From Bacteroidetes bacterium HGW-Bacteroidetes-4 (GTDB lineage Bacteria > Bacteroidota > Bacteroidia > Bacteroidales > SZUA-534), in NCBI GenBank assembly GCA_002840905.1, contig PHDD01000012.1, positions 1 through 64,000 on the forward strand: a DNA stretch of 64,000 nt. Reading direction: 5' to 3'. Position numbers and translations under genes: made by a program. Below are positions 1-8,029 of this stretch, piece after piece. A model generated the notes under the pieces. It did no database searches and was not told the origin of the DNA. It saw only the letters and a program-made list of their open reading frames with translations. Each line of letters starts with the position of its first letter. Position 1 is the stretch's first letter.

Positions 1-78
1 CGCTATAAAAAAAACCTACAACTGCGATGTACAAAGAATTTCAAAGAACGTATTTTAATTTATAATGCCCACTAGTGT

Positions 79-150
79 TTTTCACTATTAATTATTCGTT
101 TTTCACTTTTAGTTCTTCACTATTATTTTTTCACTATTATTTTTTCATTG
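79..150. repeat. AT-rich tandem-like repeat with TTCACTATTA units
   Basis: The 10-mer TTCACTATTA occurs three times (81-90, 116-125, 130-139) in T-rich DNA just upstream of the flippase. An open frame runs through it, but the residues are low-complexity Phe/Ser/Tyr, so I treat it as non-coding. The reverse-complement core ATAGTGAA recurs in the prophage at 61843-61863. Confidence 0.5.
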
Positions 151-155
151 ATTTC

Positions 156-1430
156 GTGGTAAAAAAAGTATTCTCCCATGCAATAGTTAAGAACCTAAGT
201 ATTCTGGTTTCAGGTACAGTGATAGCTCAGCTCATTGTTATTGGCTTTCAGTTGGTGCTACGCCGGCTTTATTCGCCTGAGGAGTTTGGTGCTTTTGCTG
301 TTTACATGAGTTTGCTGGGAATAGTGGCTACCCTTTCATCATGGCGTTACGAGCAGGCTATTTTACTTCCCAAAGACGAAAAGAAAGCTGGTGCTGTATT
401 TCTCCTTTCCGTTTTTCTCATGCTGTTGAGTTTTTTGGTGATTACCCTTCTCATTGTTTTGTTTCATAAACCCATTGCCGGTTTTATTCAACTAAACGAA
501 GCTTACAGTTGGTGGCTCTGGTTGCTGCCGCTTTCTATCTTATTTTTTGGACTTACCCAGGCACTAAATTATTTGCTGATACGACACAAAATGTTTGCTT
601 TTTCGGCCCGGAATAAAGTGTGGCGCAGGCTAACTGAAGGGGCTGGCCAAAGTTTACTGGGTGGCTTGGGAAATACAGTGGGATTAGTGATTGGCGATTT
701 AATGGGACAACTCTTAATTGCCTTGAGAACCTGGTACAAATTGCCTCGTTTTAAAAACCAATGGGAAGGATTCAAGCCTTTAAAAGAAGTGGCCATACAG
801 TACAGGGATTTTCCTTTAAAAAACGGAATTCCTTCGGTATTGAATGCTTTAAGCCTGATGCTTCCGGTAATAATCATTAATCGGAAATTTACGCCCGAAG
901 AAACCGGGTATTTTGATTTAGCACGCATGGTGCTTATCATTCCGCTTTCGCTGGTTACAGCATCGCTGAGTCAGGTGCTGCTTCAGCGGTTTACCGAAAA
1001 ACGAAACGCAAATCGTTCGATGCAGAAAGAAGCTGTAGGAACCTTGCTGTCGTTGCTTTTAATAGGTGTTTTATTTGGGTTGGTTATTCATTTTTTTGGT
1101 GCAGATTTATTTCACTTTGTTTTTGGTGATACCTGGCGTGTTTCAGGACAGTTTGCATCAATACTGGTGTGGGCTTTTGCGCTCAAATTTGTGGTTTCGC
1201 CTTTCAACATACTATTTACAGTTTTTGAAAAAATTGGCTGGTTATCGCTTTGGCAGGTTTTTTATTTTATTTTGATACTATGTCTGGCCTGGCTGCCGTT
1301 TAAATCTACAGAAGCATTTTTAATGTTTTATTTATGGATAGAGCTAATAAGTTATCTGGTTGTAGCCCTTATGGATGGAGCTGTGCTGCGCTCGTATGAA
1401 AAAATAATAGCCGCTAATTCGCAAATTTGA
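156..1430 (+). CDS. Polysaccharide flippase (Wzx/MATE-like, MOP superfamily)
   Basis: Integral membrane protein of about 424 residues with 10-12 hydrophobic segments, the layout of O-antigen/exopolysaccharide flippases that move lipid-linked repeat units across the inner membrane. The N-terminal pattern (LVSGTVIAQ, then LRRLYSPEEFGAF) is typical of this family. I chose the GTG at 156 because the upstream in-frame extension is low-complexity repeat. Three glycosyl-transfer-type genes follow on the same strand, fitting a surface-polysaccharide cluster that continues to the left of the window. Its last codons lie in a 13-bp repeat that recurs after the next gene, so the C-terminus may have been altered by an insertion. 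Substrate unknown. Confidence 0.85.
   Translation: MVKKVFSHAIVKNLSILVSGTVIAQLIVIGFQLVLRRLYSPEEFGAFAVYMSLLGIVATLSSWRYEQAILLPKDEKKAGAVFLLSVFLMLLSFLVITLLIVLFHKPIAGFIQLNEAYSWWLWLLPLSILFFGLTQALNYLLIRHKMFAFSARNKVWRRLTEGAGQSLLGGLGNTVGLVIGDLMGQLLIALRTWYKLPRFKNQWEGFKPLKEVAIQYRDFPLKNGIPSVLNALSLMLPVIIINRKFTPEETGYFDLARMVLIIPLSLVTASLSQVLLQRFTEKRNANRSMQKEAVGTLLSLLLIGVLFGLVIHFFGADLFHFVFGDTWRVSGQFASILVWAFALKFVVSPFNILFTVFEKIGWLSLWQVFYFILILCLAWLPFKSTEAFLMFYLWIELISYLVVALMDGAVLRSYEKIIAANSQI
1416..1428 (+). repeat. Direct repeat left of the GxxExxY gene
   Basis: AATTCGCAAATTT, identical to 1870-1882. The two copies bracket the GxxExxY gene, 454 bp apart start to start. Confidence 0.55.
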
Positions 1431-1458
1431 AAACGAATAAAGCATTATAAAATGTTTG

Positions 1459-1466
1459 TATTTTTG
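1459..1466 (+). promoter_or_regulatory. Bacteroidota -7 box for the GxxExxY gene
   Basis: TATTTTTG matches TAnnTTTG and lies 16 nt before the ATG at 1483, giving a leader of about 10 nt. No TTTG was seen at the usual -33 distance. Confidence 0.4.
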
Positions 1467-1482
1467 TGAAAAATGTGCTACC

Positions 1483-1869
1483 ATGAATACAATTATTTAT
1501 AAGGAAGAATCGTATAAAATAATTGGGATTTGTTTCGATGTTCATAATAATTTGGGTTCAGGATTTCTGGAGGTGGTTTATAAGGATGCATTAGAATTGG
1601 AATTCCGTAAGGCAGGGATACCATACGAACGGGAAAAGAAATATGAGGTTCGTTATAAAAATGTTATTCTTCCTCATTCTTTTTATGCTGATTTTGTGGT
1701 TTATGATTCGATTATTTTGGAAGTAAAAGCTGTAAGTGCTTTTGTGGATGAATTTACCGCCAAATGTATTAATTATTTGAAGGTATCAGGAAATAAATTA
1801 GCTTTATTGGTGAATTTTGGGCGGTTGAGTTTGGAGAGCAAAAGAATAGTTTTGGACAAAAATGCCTAG
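1483..1869 (+). CDS. GxxExxY protein (PD-(D/E)XK nuclease superfamily 3)
   Basis: Protein of 128 residues starting at the ATG at 1483. It has the family hallmark GSGFLEVVY near residues 21-29 and a later strand with an ILEVKA core resembling the D-x(n)-E-x-K nuclease fold. Family members are about 120-140 residues, so it is full length. The cellular role is not established for the family; a nuclease fold is known, an activity is not. It sits alone between polysaccharide genes, bounded by 13-bp direct repeats and with its own -7 box, which looks like an inserted cassette rather than part of the pathway. Confidence 0.85.
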   Translation: MNTIIYKEESYKIIGICFDVHNNLGSGFLEVVYKDALELEFRKAGIPYEREKKYEVRYKNVILPHSFYADFVVYDSIILEVKAVSAFVDEFTAKCINYLKVSGNKLALLVNFGRLSLESKRIVLDKNA

Positions 1870-1882
1870 AATTCGCAAATTT
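1870..1882 (+). repeat. Direct repeat right of the GxxExxY gene
   Basis: AATTCGCAAATTT, overlapping the stop codon of the GxxExxY gene by no more than a base or two and identical to 1416-1428. Confidence 0.55.
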
Positions 1883-1996
1883 AATACGGTAAAATATACA
1901 ATTGGAAATCGTGAACCTGTCTTTCTCTGACAAATTTGCCAATTATGAAAGGAAAAAAACATTAATTCGTGAATTCGCGGCTTAAATAGTACTATT

Positions 1997-3121
1997 TTGA
2001 ATACCCGTAAATTAGCAGTCTGTCATTTAACCTCGGTGCATCCGCCCTTCGATATACGTATTTTCTACAAAGAATGCGTTTCATTGGCTCGGGCCGGTTA
2101 CCAAACAAGCTTGATAGCACCCTTTGGGGAAGAAACCATCAAAAATGGTGTTCGTGTAGTGCCCATTAAATTACCCAAAAATCGCTTGCTGCGAATACTT
2201 ACAGCCCCATTTCGAATGTTTCGTCTGGCTTTAAAACAAAAAGCAGCCATTTACCATTTTCACGATCCGGAATTAATGCTTACCGGTATATTACTCAGGT
2301 TGGCAGGAAAAAAAGTAATCTTTGATGTGCATGAAAACGTCCGTATCTCATTAATATCAAAAGATTGGCTGCCTAAAACCGGAGCAAAGATTATTGCTGT
2401 TTTATACTTTTTATTAGAGCGTGTGGCTTTGCTTTTCTTTAAGCATTTGGTTCTGGCCGAAGAATCGTATCAAAACTATTATCCTCAAAAAAAGTCAGTT
2501 ACCGTTTTAAATTATCCTATAAATGGCCGGCAAGCCTTAAATTCAAAAACGTACAATGAACCCTGGCGGTTTATTTATGCCGGGGTAGTACATCCTTTAC
2601 GTGGAATATGGGAAATGCTTGAAATAATAAACAGGTTAAACCAGAAAGGCATCGCGGTTTCATTGGATTTGGTAGGCGAATTACGCCCCAGGAACCTAAG
2701 GGAACAAGTTATTAGCTATCTTGAACAAAACAAGTTGAATCACTTAGTGACCATTCATGGAAAGGTTGACTTTACCCGGGTGGCTTCGTTTTTAACTGAG
2801 TGCCATATTGGCTTTTCTATATTACATGATATTCCTAATTATCGGGAGTCGCTGCCCACAAAGATTTTTGAATACATGCAGCAAGGATTACCGGTTATTA
2901 CCAACGATTTTCCTTTGTATAAAAAATATGTCGAAGAAACACATTCGGGTTTGTGTTTGAACATAAATAATGTAGAGGCAATGGTGGCGGCAATTATTGA
3001 ATTGTTAAATGCGCCCCAACACATTGAAGCAATGGCTCAAAAGAGTATCGAGCTTACGCAAAACCAATTTAACTGGAAAACGCAGGAAGCAAAACTCCTG
3101 GAATTATATGCTTCCTTATAA
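1997..3121 (+). CDS. Glycosyltransferase family 4 (GT-B fold)
   Basis: Protein of 374 residues. The N-terminal motif HLTSVHPPFDIRIF, the FHDPELM and VHEN motifs near residues 90-115, and the C-terminal donor-binding stretch with EYMQQGLPVITND (about residues 290-303) mark a GT-B, retaining GT4 enzyme. It would transfer a sugar from a nucleotide sugar to a growing polysaccharide at the inner face of the membrane. No ATG is available; TTG at 1997 is the first plausible start after the in-frame stop at 1970. It sits downstream of the flippase and upstream of a GT2 enzyme. Sugar specificity cannot be read from sequence. Confidence 0.85.
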   Translation: MNTRKLAVCHLTSVHPPFDIRIFYKECVSLARAGYQTSLIAPFGEETIKNGVRVVPIKLPKNRLLRILTAPFRMFRLALKQKAAIYHFHDPELMLTGILLRLAGKKVIFDVHENVRISLISKDWLPKTGAKIIAVLYFLLERVALLFFKHLVLAEESYQNYYPQKKSVTVLNYPINGRQALNSKTYNEPWRFIYAGVVHPLRGIWEMLEIINRLNQKGIAVSLDLVGELRPRNLREQVISYLEQNKLNHLVTIHGKVDFTRVASFLTECHIGFSILHDIPNYRESLPTKIFEYMQQGLPVITNDFPLYKKYVEETHSGLCLNINNVEAMVAAIIELLNAPQHIEAMAQKSIELTQNQFNWKTQEAKLLELYASL

Positions 3122-3189
3122 TCCGATTCCTGGTTGCCGGGTTTTGCTTTTGTTTAAAATCGTGTAAATTCGTGGATAAATTTATTTTT

Positions 3190-4203
3190 GTGAAAGTTAG
3201 CGTAATTATTCCCTGTTATAACGAAGAGCTTTATATTTCAGCATGTCTGGAATCCTTGTTAAAAGGTTCTTTTCCAACGGAGCAACTTGAGATTCTGGTG
3301 GTCGATGGTGGCAGTACCGATAAAACCCGTGAATTTGTATTTCAATTACAGAAAAAACATCCACAACAATTACATTGGATAGAAAACCCCCGCAAAAAAA
3401 CCCCCTTTGCCCTGAATCTGGGTATTCAAAAGGCTTTGCACCCATTTATACTGATAGCCGGAGCCCATGCTGTTTATCCAGCCGATTACCTAATCCGCTT
3501 GACTGAATTAATTCAAGGCCCCGAAATTGATGTGGTTGGCGGTGCAATAGAAACCCGGGTAAAGAACATAACGCCTAAAACCCGGGCCATTCAGTTTGTG
3601 CTTTCGCATCGATTTGGGGTGGGAAATTCACTGTTTCGTATTGGAGCCGACCGGTTAATTGATGTGGATACGGTTCCTTTTGGGTTGTATAAAAAGGAAG
3701 TCTTTGAAATAGCCGGGCACTATAACGAAAAGCTAATCCGGAATCACGATATGGAATTATCGAAGCGAATAAAAGCAGCGGGTTTTCATATCTGGATGGA
3801 ACCAAAATTGAAGGTAGCCTATTTTGCCCGTGAAACTTTTTCGGGTATAGCCAGGAATAACTTCGGAAACGGGTTTTGGAACATTCGCACCTTATTTATT
3901 ACCCGGAAATTCAGTTCGCTCGGAATAAGACACTATATACCACTGGTGTTTTTGCTCTCGTTAATTATTCCCTTGGTTTTTTCGCTGGTTTTTGATGGCC
4001 GGTTTATGTTTATTTCGCTGGCCTCGTTTGTTCTTTATTTATTTTTTAGTATCGGCATTGGAATAAAAAACCTTAAATCAATTAATCTGTATTACCTGTT
4101 GCAGGCTTTTTTTGTATTGCATTTTTCATACGGCTGGGGTTCCCTGATGGGTTTTTTTCCGGAGTTTGGGGATAAGCGGAAACCTGAAAATTCAAAACTG
4201 TGA
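3190..4203 (+). CDS. Glycosyltransferase family 2 with C-terminal membrane segments
   Basis: Protein of about 337 residues. The start KVSVIIPCYNEE is the GT-A nucleotide-binding strand, followed by VVDGGSTDKT, the usual first Asp region. A later DVDTVPFGLYKK and a NHDMELSKRIKAAG segment match the acceptor/ED-type region. Two or three hydrophobic segments at the C-terminus (about residues 255-325) resemble membrane-associated GT2 enzymes such as succinoglycan-type transferases. GTG at 3190 places the family motif at the N-terminus; GTG at 3172 is an alternative adding six residues. The stop overlaps the next start (GTGA), indicating translational coupling. Confidence 0.85.
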   Translation: MKVSVIIPCYNEELYISACLESLLKGSFPTEQLEILVVDGGSTDKTREFVFQLQKKHPQQLHWIENPRKKTPFALNLGIQKALHPFILIAGAHAVYPADYLIRLTELIQGPEIDVVGGAIETRVKNITPKTRAIQFVLSHRFGVGNSLFRIGADRLIDVDTVPFGLYKKEVFEIAGHYNEKLIRNHDMELSKRIKAAGFHIWMEPKLKVAYFARETFSGIARNNFGNGFWNIRTLFITRKFSSLGIRHYIPLVFLLSLIIPLVFSLVFDGRFMFISLASFVLYLFFSIGIGIKNLKSINLYYLLQAFFVLHFSYGWGSLMGFFPEFGDKRKPENSKL

Positions 4204-5069
4204 ATTACCTGAACCGATACGAAGCATTTTTAAAACAACAAGGCATCAACTACTGGTGTCAGGGCAATTTGTTGTTGCGAGAATACGGTTCCATTATCAT
4301 TCCTTTGGGTCCGGCACTTATTCCGGAACCACCTGCTGAAATTGATGCCGCTACTGTTTTTAGACATTTAAAAGGTAAACTGCTTTGGTGGTCGTATCAA
4401 AAATCCGGATTTGAGTCCAATGCCTGGTATGCAGTAATAAAAGACCGGCACTTAAATCTCGATGAGTACCGGACAGCGAATATCCGTAATCAGGTAAAAA
4501 AAGGCCTGAAAAATTTTCAAATCAAAGGAATTCCCGCTCAAATACTGGTTCAGCAAGGATATGTCATATATCAGAGTGCTATCGCTGCCTATCATTCCAG
4601 AGCTCCGCTGAATGAATCTGAATACCGAAAATTTATGGAAATCCTGCAAGAGTTTGATGATATTATTGAACCCATTGGGATTTTCTATAAGCAGCAACTT
4701 ATAGGTTATTCACTTATTTACCGCTACGGAAACCACGAAGCAAACATTTCTGAAATACGCATACAACCCAAATATAAAGACAAATATCCGTCGTACGCCT
4801 TGTTTCATTGGCTTTCGGAAGAATACCTGCTGACCAAAAAAGTTGCCTATATAAGCGATGGGTACCGAAACTTGATGCATACAACAAACATTCAGGAATT
4901 ATTAATCCGAAAATTCGGATTCAGGAAGCAGGGATTGTATCTCGAATGTGAGTTGAATAAGCCTTACCATTATTTTTTTAATAGCTTTTTGTCAGCTTTT
5001 TTAAGAAAACTTCCTTTAAGCGGAGTAGAAGCCATTTTTACCTTGTTGGATATTAAAAAACAACAATAA
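4200..5069 (+). CDS. Unrecognised protein of polysaccharide cluster, possibly GNAT/FemAB-fold
   Basis: Protein of 289 residues, GTG start overlapping the stop of the GT2 gene. I do not recognise the family. The middle (about residues 120-240) has a pattern seen in acyltransferase folds: an amphipathic stretch, then IGIFYKQQLIGYSLIYRYGN, then SEIRIQPKYKDKYPSYALFHWL, reminiscent of the beta4-alpha3 region of GNAT proteins or a FemAB half. The C-terminus is hydrophobic and basic. Coupling to glycosyltransferases suggests it modifies a sugar or lipid-linked intermediate, which is inference. It contains no signal peptide or clear transmembrane helix. Confidence 0.6.
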   Translation: MNYLNRYEAFLKQQGINYWCQGNLLLREYGSIIIPLGPALIPEPPAEIDAATVFRHLKGKLLWWSYQKSGFESNAWYAVIKDRHLNLDEYRTANIRNQVKKGLKNFQIKGIPAQILVQQGYVIYQSAIAAYHSRAPLNESEYRKFMEILQEFDDIIEPIGIFYKQQLIGYSLIYRYGNHEANISEIRIQPKYKDKYPSYALFHWLSEEYLLTKKVAYISDGYRNLMHTTNIQELLIRKFGFRKQGLYLECELNKPYHYFFNSFLSAFLRKLPLSGVEAIFTLLDIKKQQ

Positions 5070-5073
5070 AAAA

Positions 5074-5089
5074 GGCTACCGAAGTAGCC
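5074..5089 (-). terminator. Intrinsic terminator of the Wzz-like gene operon
   Basis: On the minus strand GGCTAC-TTCG-GTAGCC forms a stable hairpin with a C(UUCG)G-type tetraloop followed by TTTTTTATTG. It lies 15 bp after the stop of the gene at 5104-6144. Confidence 0.85.
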
Positions 5090-5103
5090 CTATTGTGGTT
5101 GTT

Positions 5104-6144
5104 TTATTCTTTTATAAACTGTAATATTTCTTTTCTGTTACGCCATAGCAGGGCAAATAGCAATCCCAGCAATAAACTGGCCCCTAAATATTTTATACTT
5201 ACTTTTTCTTCTTTTTCAATATTTACCGGATTGTTAACCGGAACAAACTTATTGATAAAGCGAAAGGGTTCCGTATTAAGTTCCAGGCTGCTTATGTTTG
5301 CCTGATTTTTTGTTTCGAGTTCAAGGGTTACGTTATGAAGCAAACGGGCCGGTTCTTCTTTTTCAGGTGTTGTGGAAAGTAATATCTTATCAAAGGGAAT
5401 CACGCCCATATTTTTTTCCAGCCGTTCTTTATCCTTAATAAAATATTCGTAATATTTTAAACTATCGAGAACGGTGAGTTCTGAATTAATGCGTTTGATT
5501 TCCGATTCCAGATTGCGTCTTTTAACTGCGGTTATAAGTTCCAGCCGGGGATAGGTGTGAAGATAAGCTTCAAATTTGTTCTGAATGGTATCAATGTATT
5601 CCGGGTGGTAAATCAGTAATTGTACCAAAAAACGGTTGTTAATCTTTTCAGCTGTGTTAACCGTATCGGGTTCAAAATTGTTTTCATAATCCACCTCATC
5701 GGCAACGCCGTCTTTGTTTTTATCTATCAGCCAATAAGCGTCAATGCTTTTGATGCAGGCCGCTTCGCTTACCGAAATGTTTAGCATTTGGCTTAAAGCA
5801 AGGGAGTCCTGGGTTTGGCATACAGCACTTAACGAATTGGTGTATTCAATCAAGTTCGAACTGCTTACCGTAAAAGTTTGTATGGTGGCACTGGTACGGT
5901 AATAGGGAACGCTCCGCTTAACCTGGAACTTGCCTGCCACTATTCCCAGCAGGGCAAAAGCCAATAAAATGTGAAAGTTTTTCAGGCTGAATTTCAAACT
6001 TTCTTTTCCGGCAATAAAAATCCAGAACAGTATTTTACCTATCAGGTTAAAAAACTTGGTAAATAGATTGCTGATACCGTTTCCCATGCGCGAAAACAAT
6101 TCAATCAAATCAATTTCTTGCGGGGTATTCTTATTTTCGGTCAT
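5104..6144 (-). CDS. Chain-length determinant-like (Wzz/PCP) membrane protein
   Basis: Protein of 346 residues with a membrane segment at about 65-85 (FHILLAFALLGIVAGKF) and a second near the C-terminus (YLGASLLLGLLFALLW), enclosing a roughly 230-residue periplasmic part with coiled-coil character around SEIKRINSELTVLDSLK. This two-helix layout is that of polysaccharide co-polymerases that set chain length. No tyrosine-kinase domain is fused or adjacent. It is the last gene of a minus-strand run after the phosphorylase and SirB1-like genes (24-bp gap), ending at a strong terminator, and faces the polysaccharide cluster it probably serves. Confidence 0.7.
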   Translation of the reverse strand: MTENKNTPQEIDLIELFSRMGNGISNLFTKFFNLIGKILFWIFIAGKESLKFSLKNFHILLAFALLGIVAGKFQVKRSVPYYRTSATIQTFTVSSSNLIEYTNSLSAVCQTQDSLALSQMLNISVSEAACIKSIDAYWLIDKNKDGVADEVDYENNFEPDTVNTAEKINNRFLVQLLIYHPEYIDTIQNKFEAYLHTYPRLELITAVKRRNLESEIKRINSELTVLDSLKYYEYFIKDKERLEKNMGVIPFDKILLSTTPEKEEPARLLHNVTLELETKNQANISSLELNTEPFRFINKFVPVNNPVNIEKEEKVSIKYLGASLLLGLLFALLWRNRKEILQFIKE

Positions 6145-6168
6145 AATGTGTTATTTTAATTTTAGTGC

Positions 6169-7038
6169 CTAAAAATATAAAATTTTAAGTAGTGCCTGAT
6201 AATTTTCTGCTTTTGTTTTTTCTGCATTCATTTTGTAATAAACAATAATGCTCTTTATTAATAAAATTATGGTATCGAGATTAGAACTTGCCTGAAAATA
6301 AGCTGCTTTATTTTCAAGTTTTTGTTGTTTTATAAACTGGTCGATTTCTTTTTTGCCAAAAACCACTCCTTTGTTAAAAGGATTGATGTAAAATAATACT
6401 CCTTCGTTGGGTTCGTTTTCAAAAACCTGTTTGTGTGGGTCTTTATAGCAAAGAATAAAATTTTTGGGCAAGGCCACACCATATACAGGCAGGTTTAACT
6501 GTTGGCACAGTCCGGCATATAAAATAGCCAGCATGATGGGTGAACCCTTGCGGTTTTCGAGCAGGTGATTGATGAAGTTGCTTTGCGCACTGTTTTGAAA
6601 CGTGTTACTACGCGAAAATTTATGAATATCGAAAACAATGTGGTTGATTATTTTAATTTTTTCCAGCGCGGTTAAATTATCGTTAAGTTCCAGCCATACG
6701 TCTTTTTTTATAGTTTCCACCTGAGTCCTAAGCTCCGGAATGTTTAATTCGTGATACTGAAACTTGGCAATAATTAGGGCAGCTTCAATCAGGTCGTGTG
6801 CCTCAGTTTTTATCCATTGATTGAGTTGGTTCTTAACATCGTTTTGATAAATATCGTCGATAATATTTTCGATGCGAGTTTGAAACAGTGAATCGAGGTT
6901 GTTTTCCCAGGCTTTTTCAAGATTGGGGATAACCGTAAGCCCAAGCTGGTTCAATTTAATCCGGATGGCTTCGAAAACCGAAGCATCCGGATCATCGAGT
7001 AATTTTATCAAAGAATCAATCTCTTTTATATTCATCAT
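6169..7038 (-). CDS. SirB1/transglutaminase-like family protein
   Basis: Protein of 289 residues. The segment NTFQNSAQSNFINHLLENRKGSPIMLAILYAGLCQQL followed by LPVYGVALPKNFIL (about residues 140-195) is the conserved core of the SirB1 N-terminal/transglutaminase-like domain; quoted here in two parts only as landmarks. The family is widespread, but its biochemical role is unclear, and the classical Cys-His-Asp triad cannot be confirmed by eye. Preceding residues form a helical, HEAT-like stretch (LLDDPDASVFEAIRIKL). It starts 5 bp after the phosphorylase stop, so both are cotranscribed. Confidence 0.75.
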   Translation of the reverse strand: MMNIKEIDSLIKLLDDPDASVFEAIRIKLNQLGLTVIPNLEKAWENNLDSLFQTRIENIIDDIYQNDVKNQLNQWIKTEAHDLIEAALIIAKFQYHELNIPELRTQVETIKKDVWLELNDNLTALEKIKIINHIVFDIHKFSRSNTFQNSAQSNFINHLLENRKGSPIMLAILYAGLCQQLNLPVYGVALPKNFILCYKDPHKQVFENEPNEGVLFYINPFNKGVVFGKKEIDQFIKQQKLENKAAYFQASSNLDTIILLIKSIIVYYKMNAEKTKAENYQALLKILYF

Positions 7039-7043
7039 TGTTT

Positions 7044-7916
7044 TTAGGCCGTAAGACGCTTCAGTACTTTTTCGATCAATGCTTTAACCGATGTTTTGTA
7101 ATCTTTGCTGTATTCGCCTCGTTTACGATTCGCAATAATGTTGCAAACGGTAACTGCATTATGCCCTAATAAAGCCGAAAGCCCGTAAATAGCCGAGCAT
7201 TCCATCTCGTAGTTGGTTATTTTTTTTCCGTGGGTATCAAAGTTCGAGATTTTGTCATTGATATCGGCATCCTGAATGGGTAAACGCAAAACACGACCCT
7301 GAGGTCCATAAAACCCGGGAGCTGAAATGGTAATACCCTGTCGCATATCAAAACCCACTTTTTGCAGCAATTCGTTGGAACTGGGTACAAAATATGGATC
7401 GGTAAGCTGGGGATTCCAGTTCACAAAATCTTTAAACGCTTGCTCCATTTCAAGATTCGAAACCTGATTCCGGTTGGCATAATAGTTTAATAAACCATCG
7501 AAACCAATGGCCCATTCCGAAATAACCGGGGTATCCACAGGAATATCAGCTTGCAAAGCTCCTGAGGTACCTATGCGGATTAAGTTTAAACGGGTAAGTT
7601 CTTTTTTGGGCAGGCGGGTATGTAAATCAATGTTAACCAAAGCATCGAGTTCGTTAACCACAATATCAATATTATCGGTTCCAATGCCGGTCGATATTAC
7701 GCTGATACGTTTTTCGTTGTAGATTCCCGTATGGGTAATAAATTCCCGGTTTTGTTTTTTTACTTCAATACTTTCAAAATAACTTGAAACCACTTCCACA
7801 CGATCCTGATCTCCCACTAAAATAATGGTATCGGCAATATCCTCAGGTTTTAAATGAAGATGGAAAATACTTCCATCATTATTGATTATTAATTCCGATT
7901 CTGCAATTCTGTTCAT
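7044..7916 (-). CDS. Nucleoside phosphorylase (uridine phosphorylase-like)
   Basis: Protein of about 290 residues of the NP-I superfamily, cleaving nucleosides with phosphate. Visible motifs are ILVGDQDRVE (phosphate site start), STGIGTDNIDIVVNEL, LIRIGTSGALQADIPV, and the late NYEMECSAIYGLSALLGH, where the Met-Glu pair contacts ribose. The ATG at 7916 is preferred over the one at 7946 because the extra ten residues are unlike the family. It heads a three-gene minus-strand operon. Uridine is the likeliest substrate, but purine specificity cannot be excluded. Confidence 0.85.
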   Translation of the reverse strand: MNRIAESELIINNDGSIFHLHLKPEDIADTIILVGDQDRVEVVSSYFESIEVKKQNREFITHTGIYNEKRISVISTGIGTDNIDIVVNELDALVNIDLHTRLPKKELTRLNLIRIGTSGALQADIPVDTPVISEWAIGFDGLLNYYANRNQVSNLEMEQAFKDFVNWNPQLTDPYFVPSSNELLQKVGFDMRQGITISAPGFYGPQGRVLRLPIQDADINDKISNFDTHGKKITNYEMECSAIYGLSALLGHNAVTVCNIIANRKRGEYSKDYKTSVKALIEKVLKRLTA

Positions 7917-7990
7917 AATGTAGTTTAAATTTGGTAAGGTGTTCAATAAAATATTATGTGCCTTTATTTAGCACGGTGTTAATTAAATCT

Positions 7991-7998
7991 TATTTTTG
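7991..7998 (+). promoter_or_regulatory. -7 box for the universal stress protein gene
   Basis: TATTTTTG fits TAnnTTTG; a TTTA at 7967-7970 lies 20 nt upstream as a weak -33. Leader to the ATG at 8030 is about 25 nt. Confidence 0.5.
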
Positions 7999-8029
7999 TA
8001 AAAAATGAATCCAAAAGTAGAAAAAAATT

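Noticed and set aside
75-155. N-terminal extension of the flippase from an upstream start
   Set aside because: The extra residues come from an AT-rich tandem repeat and do not resemble flippases; GTG at 156 gives a normal N-terminus.
3183-3190. TATTTTTG as a promoter for the GT2 gene
   Set aside because: It overlaps the chosen start codon, so a transcript from it would begin inside the gene; probably chance in T-rich DNA.
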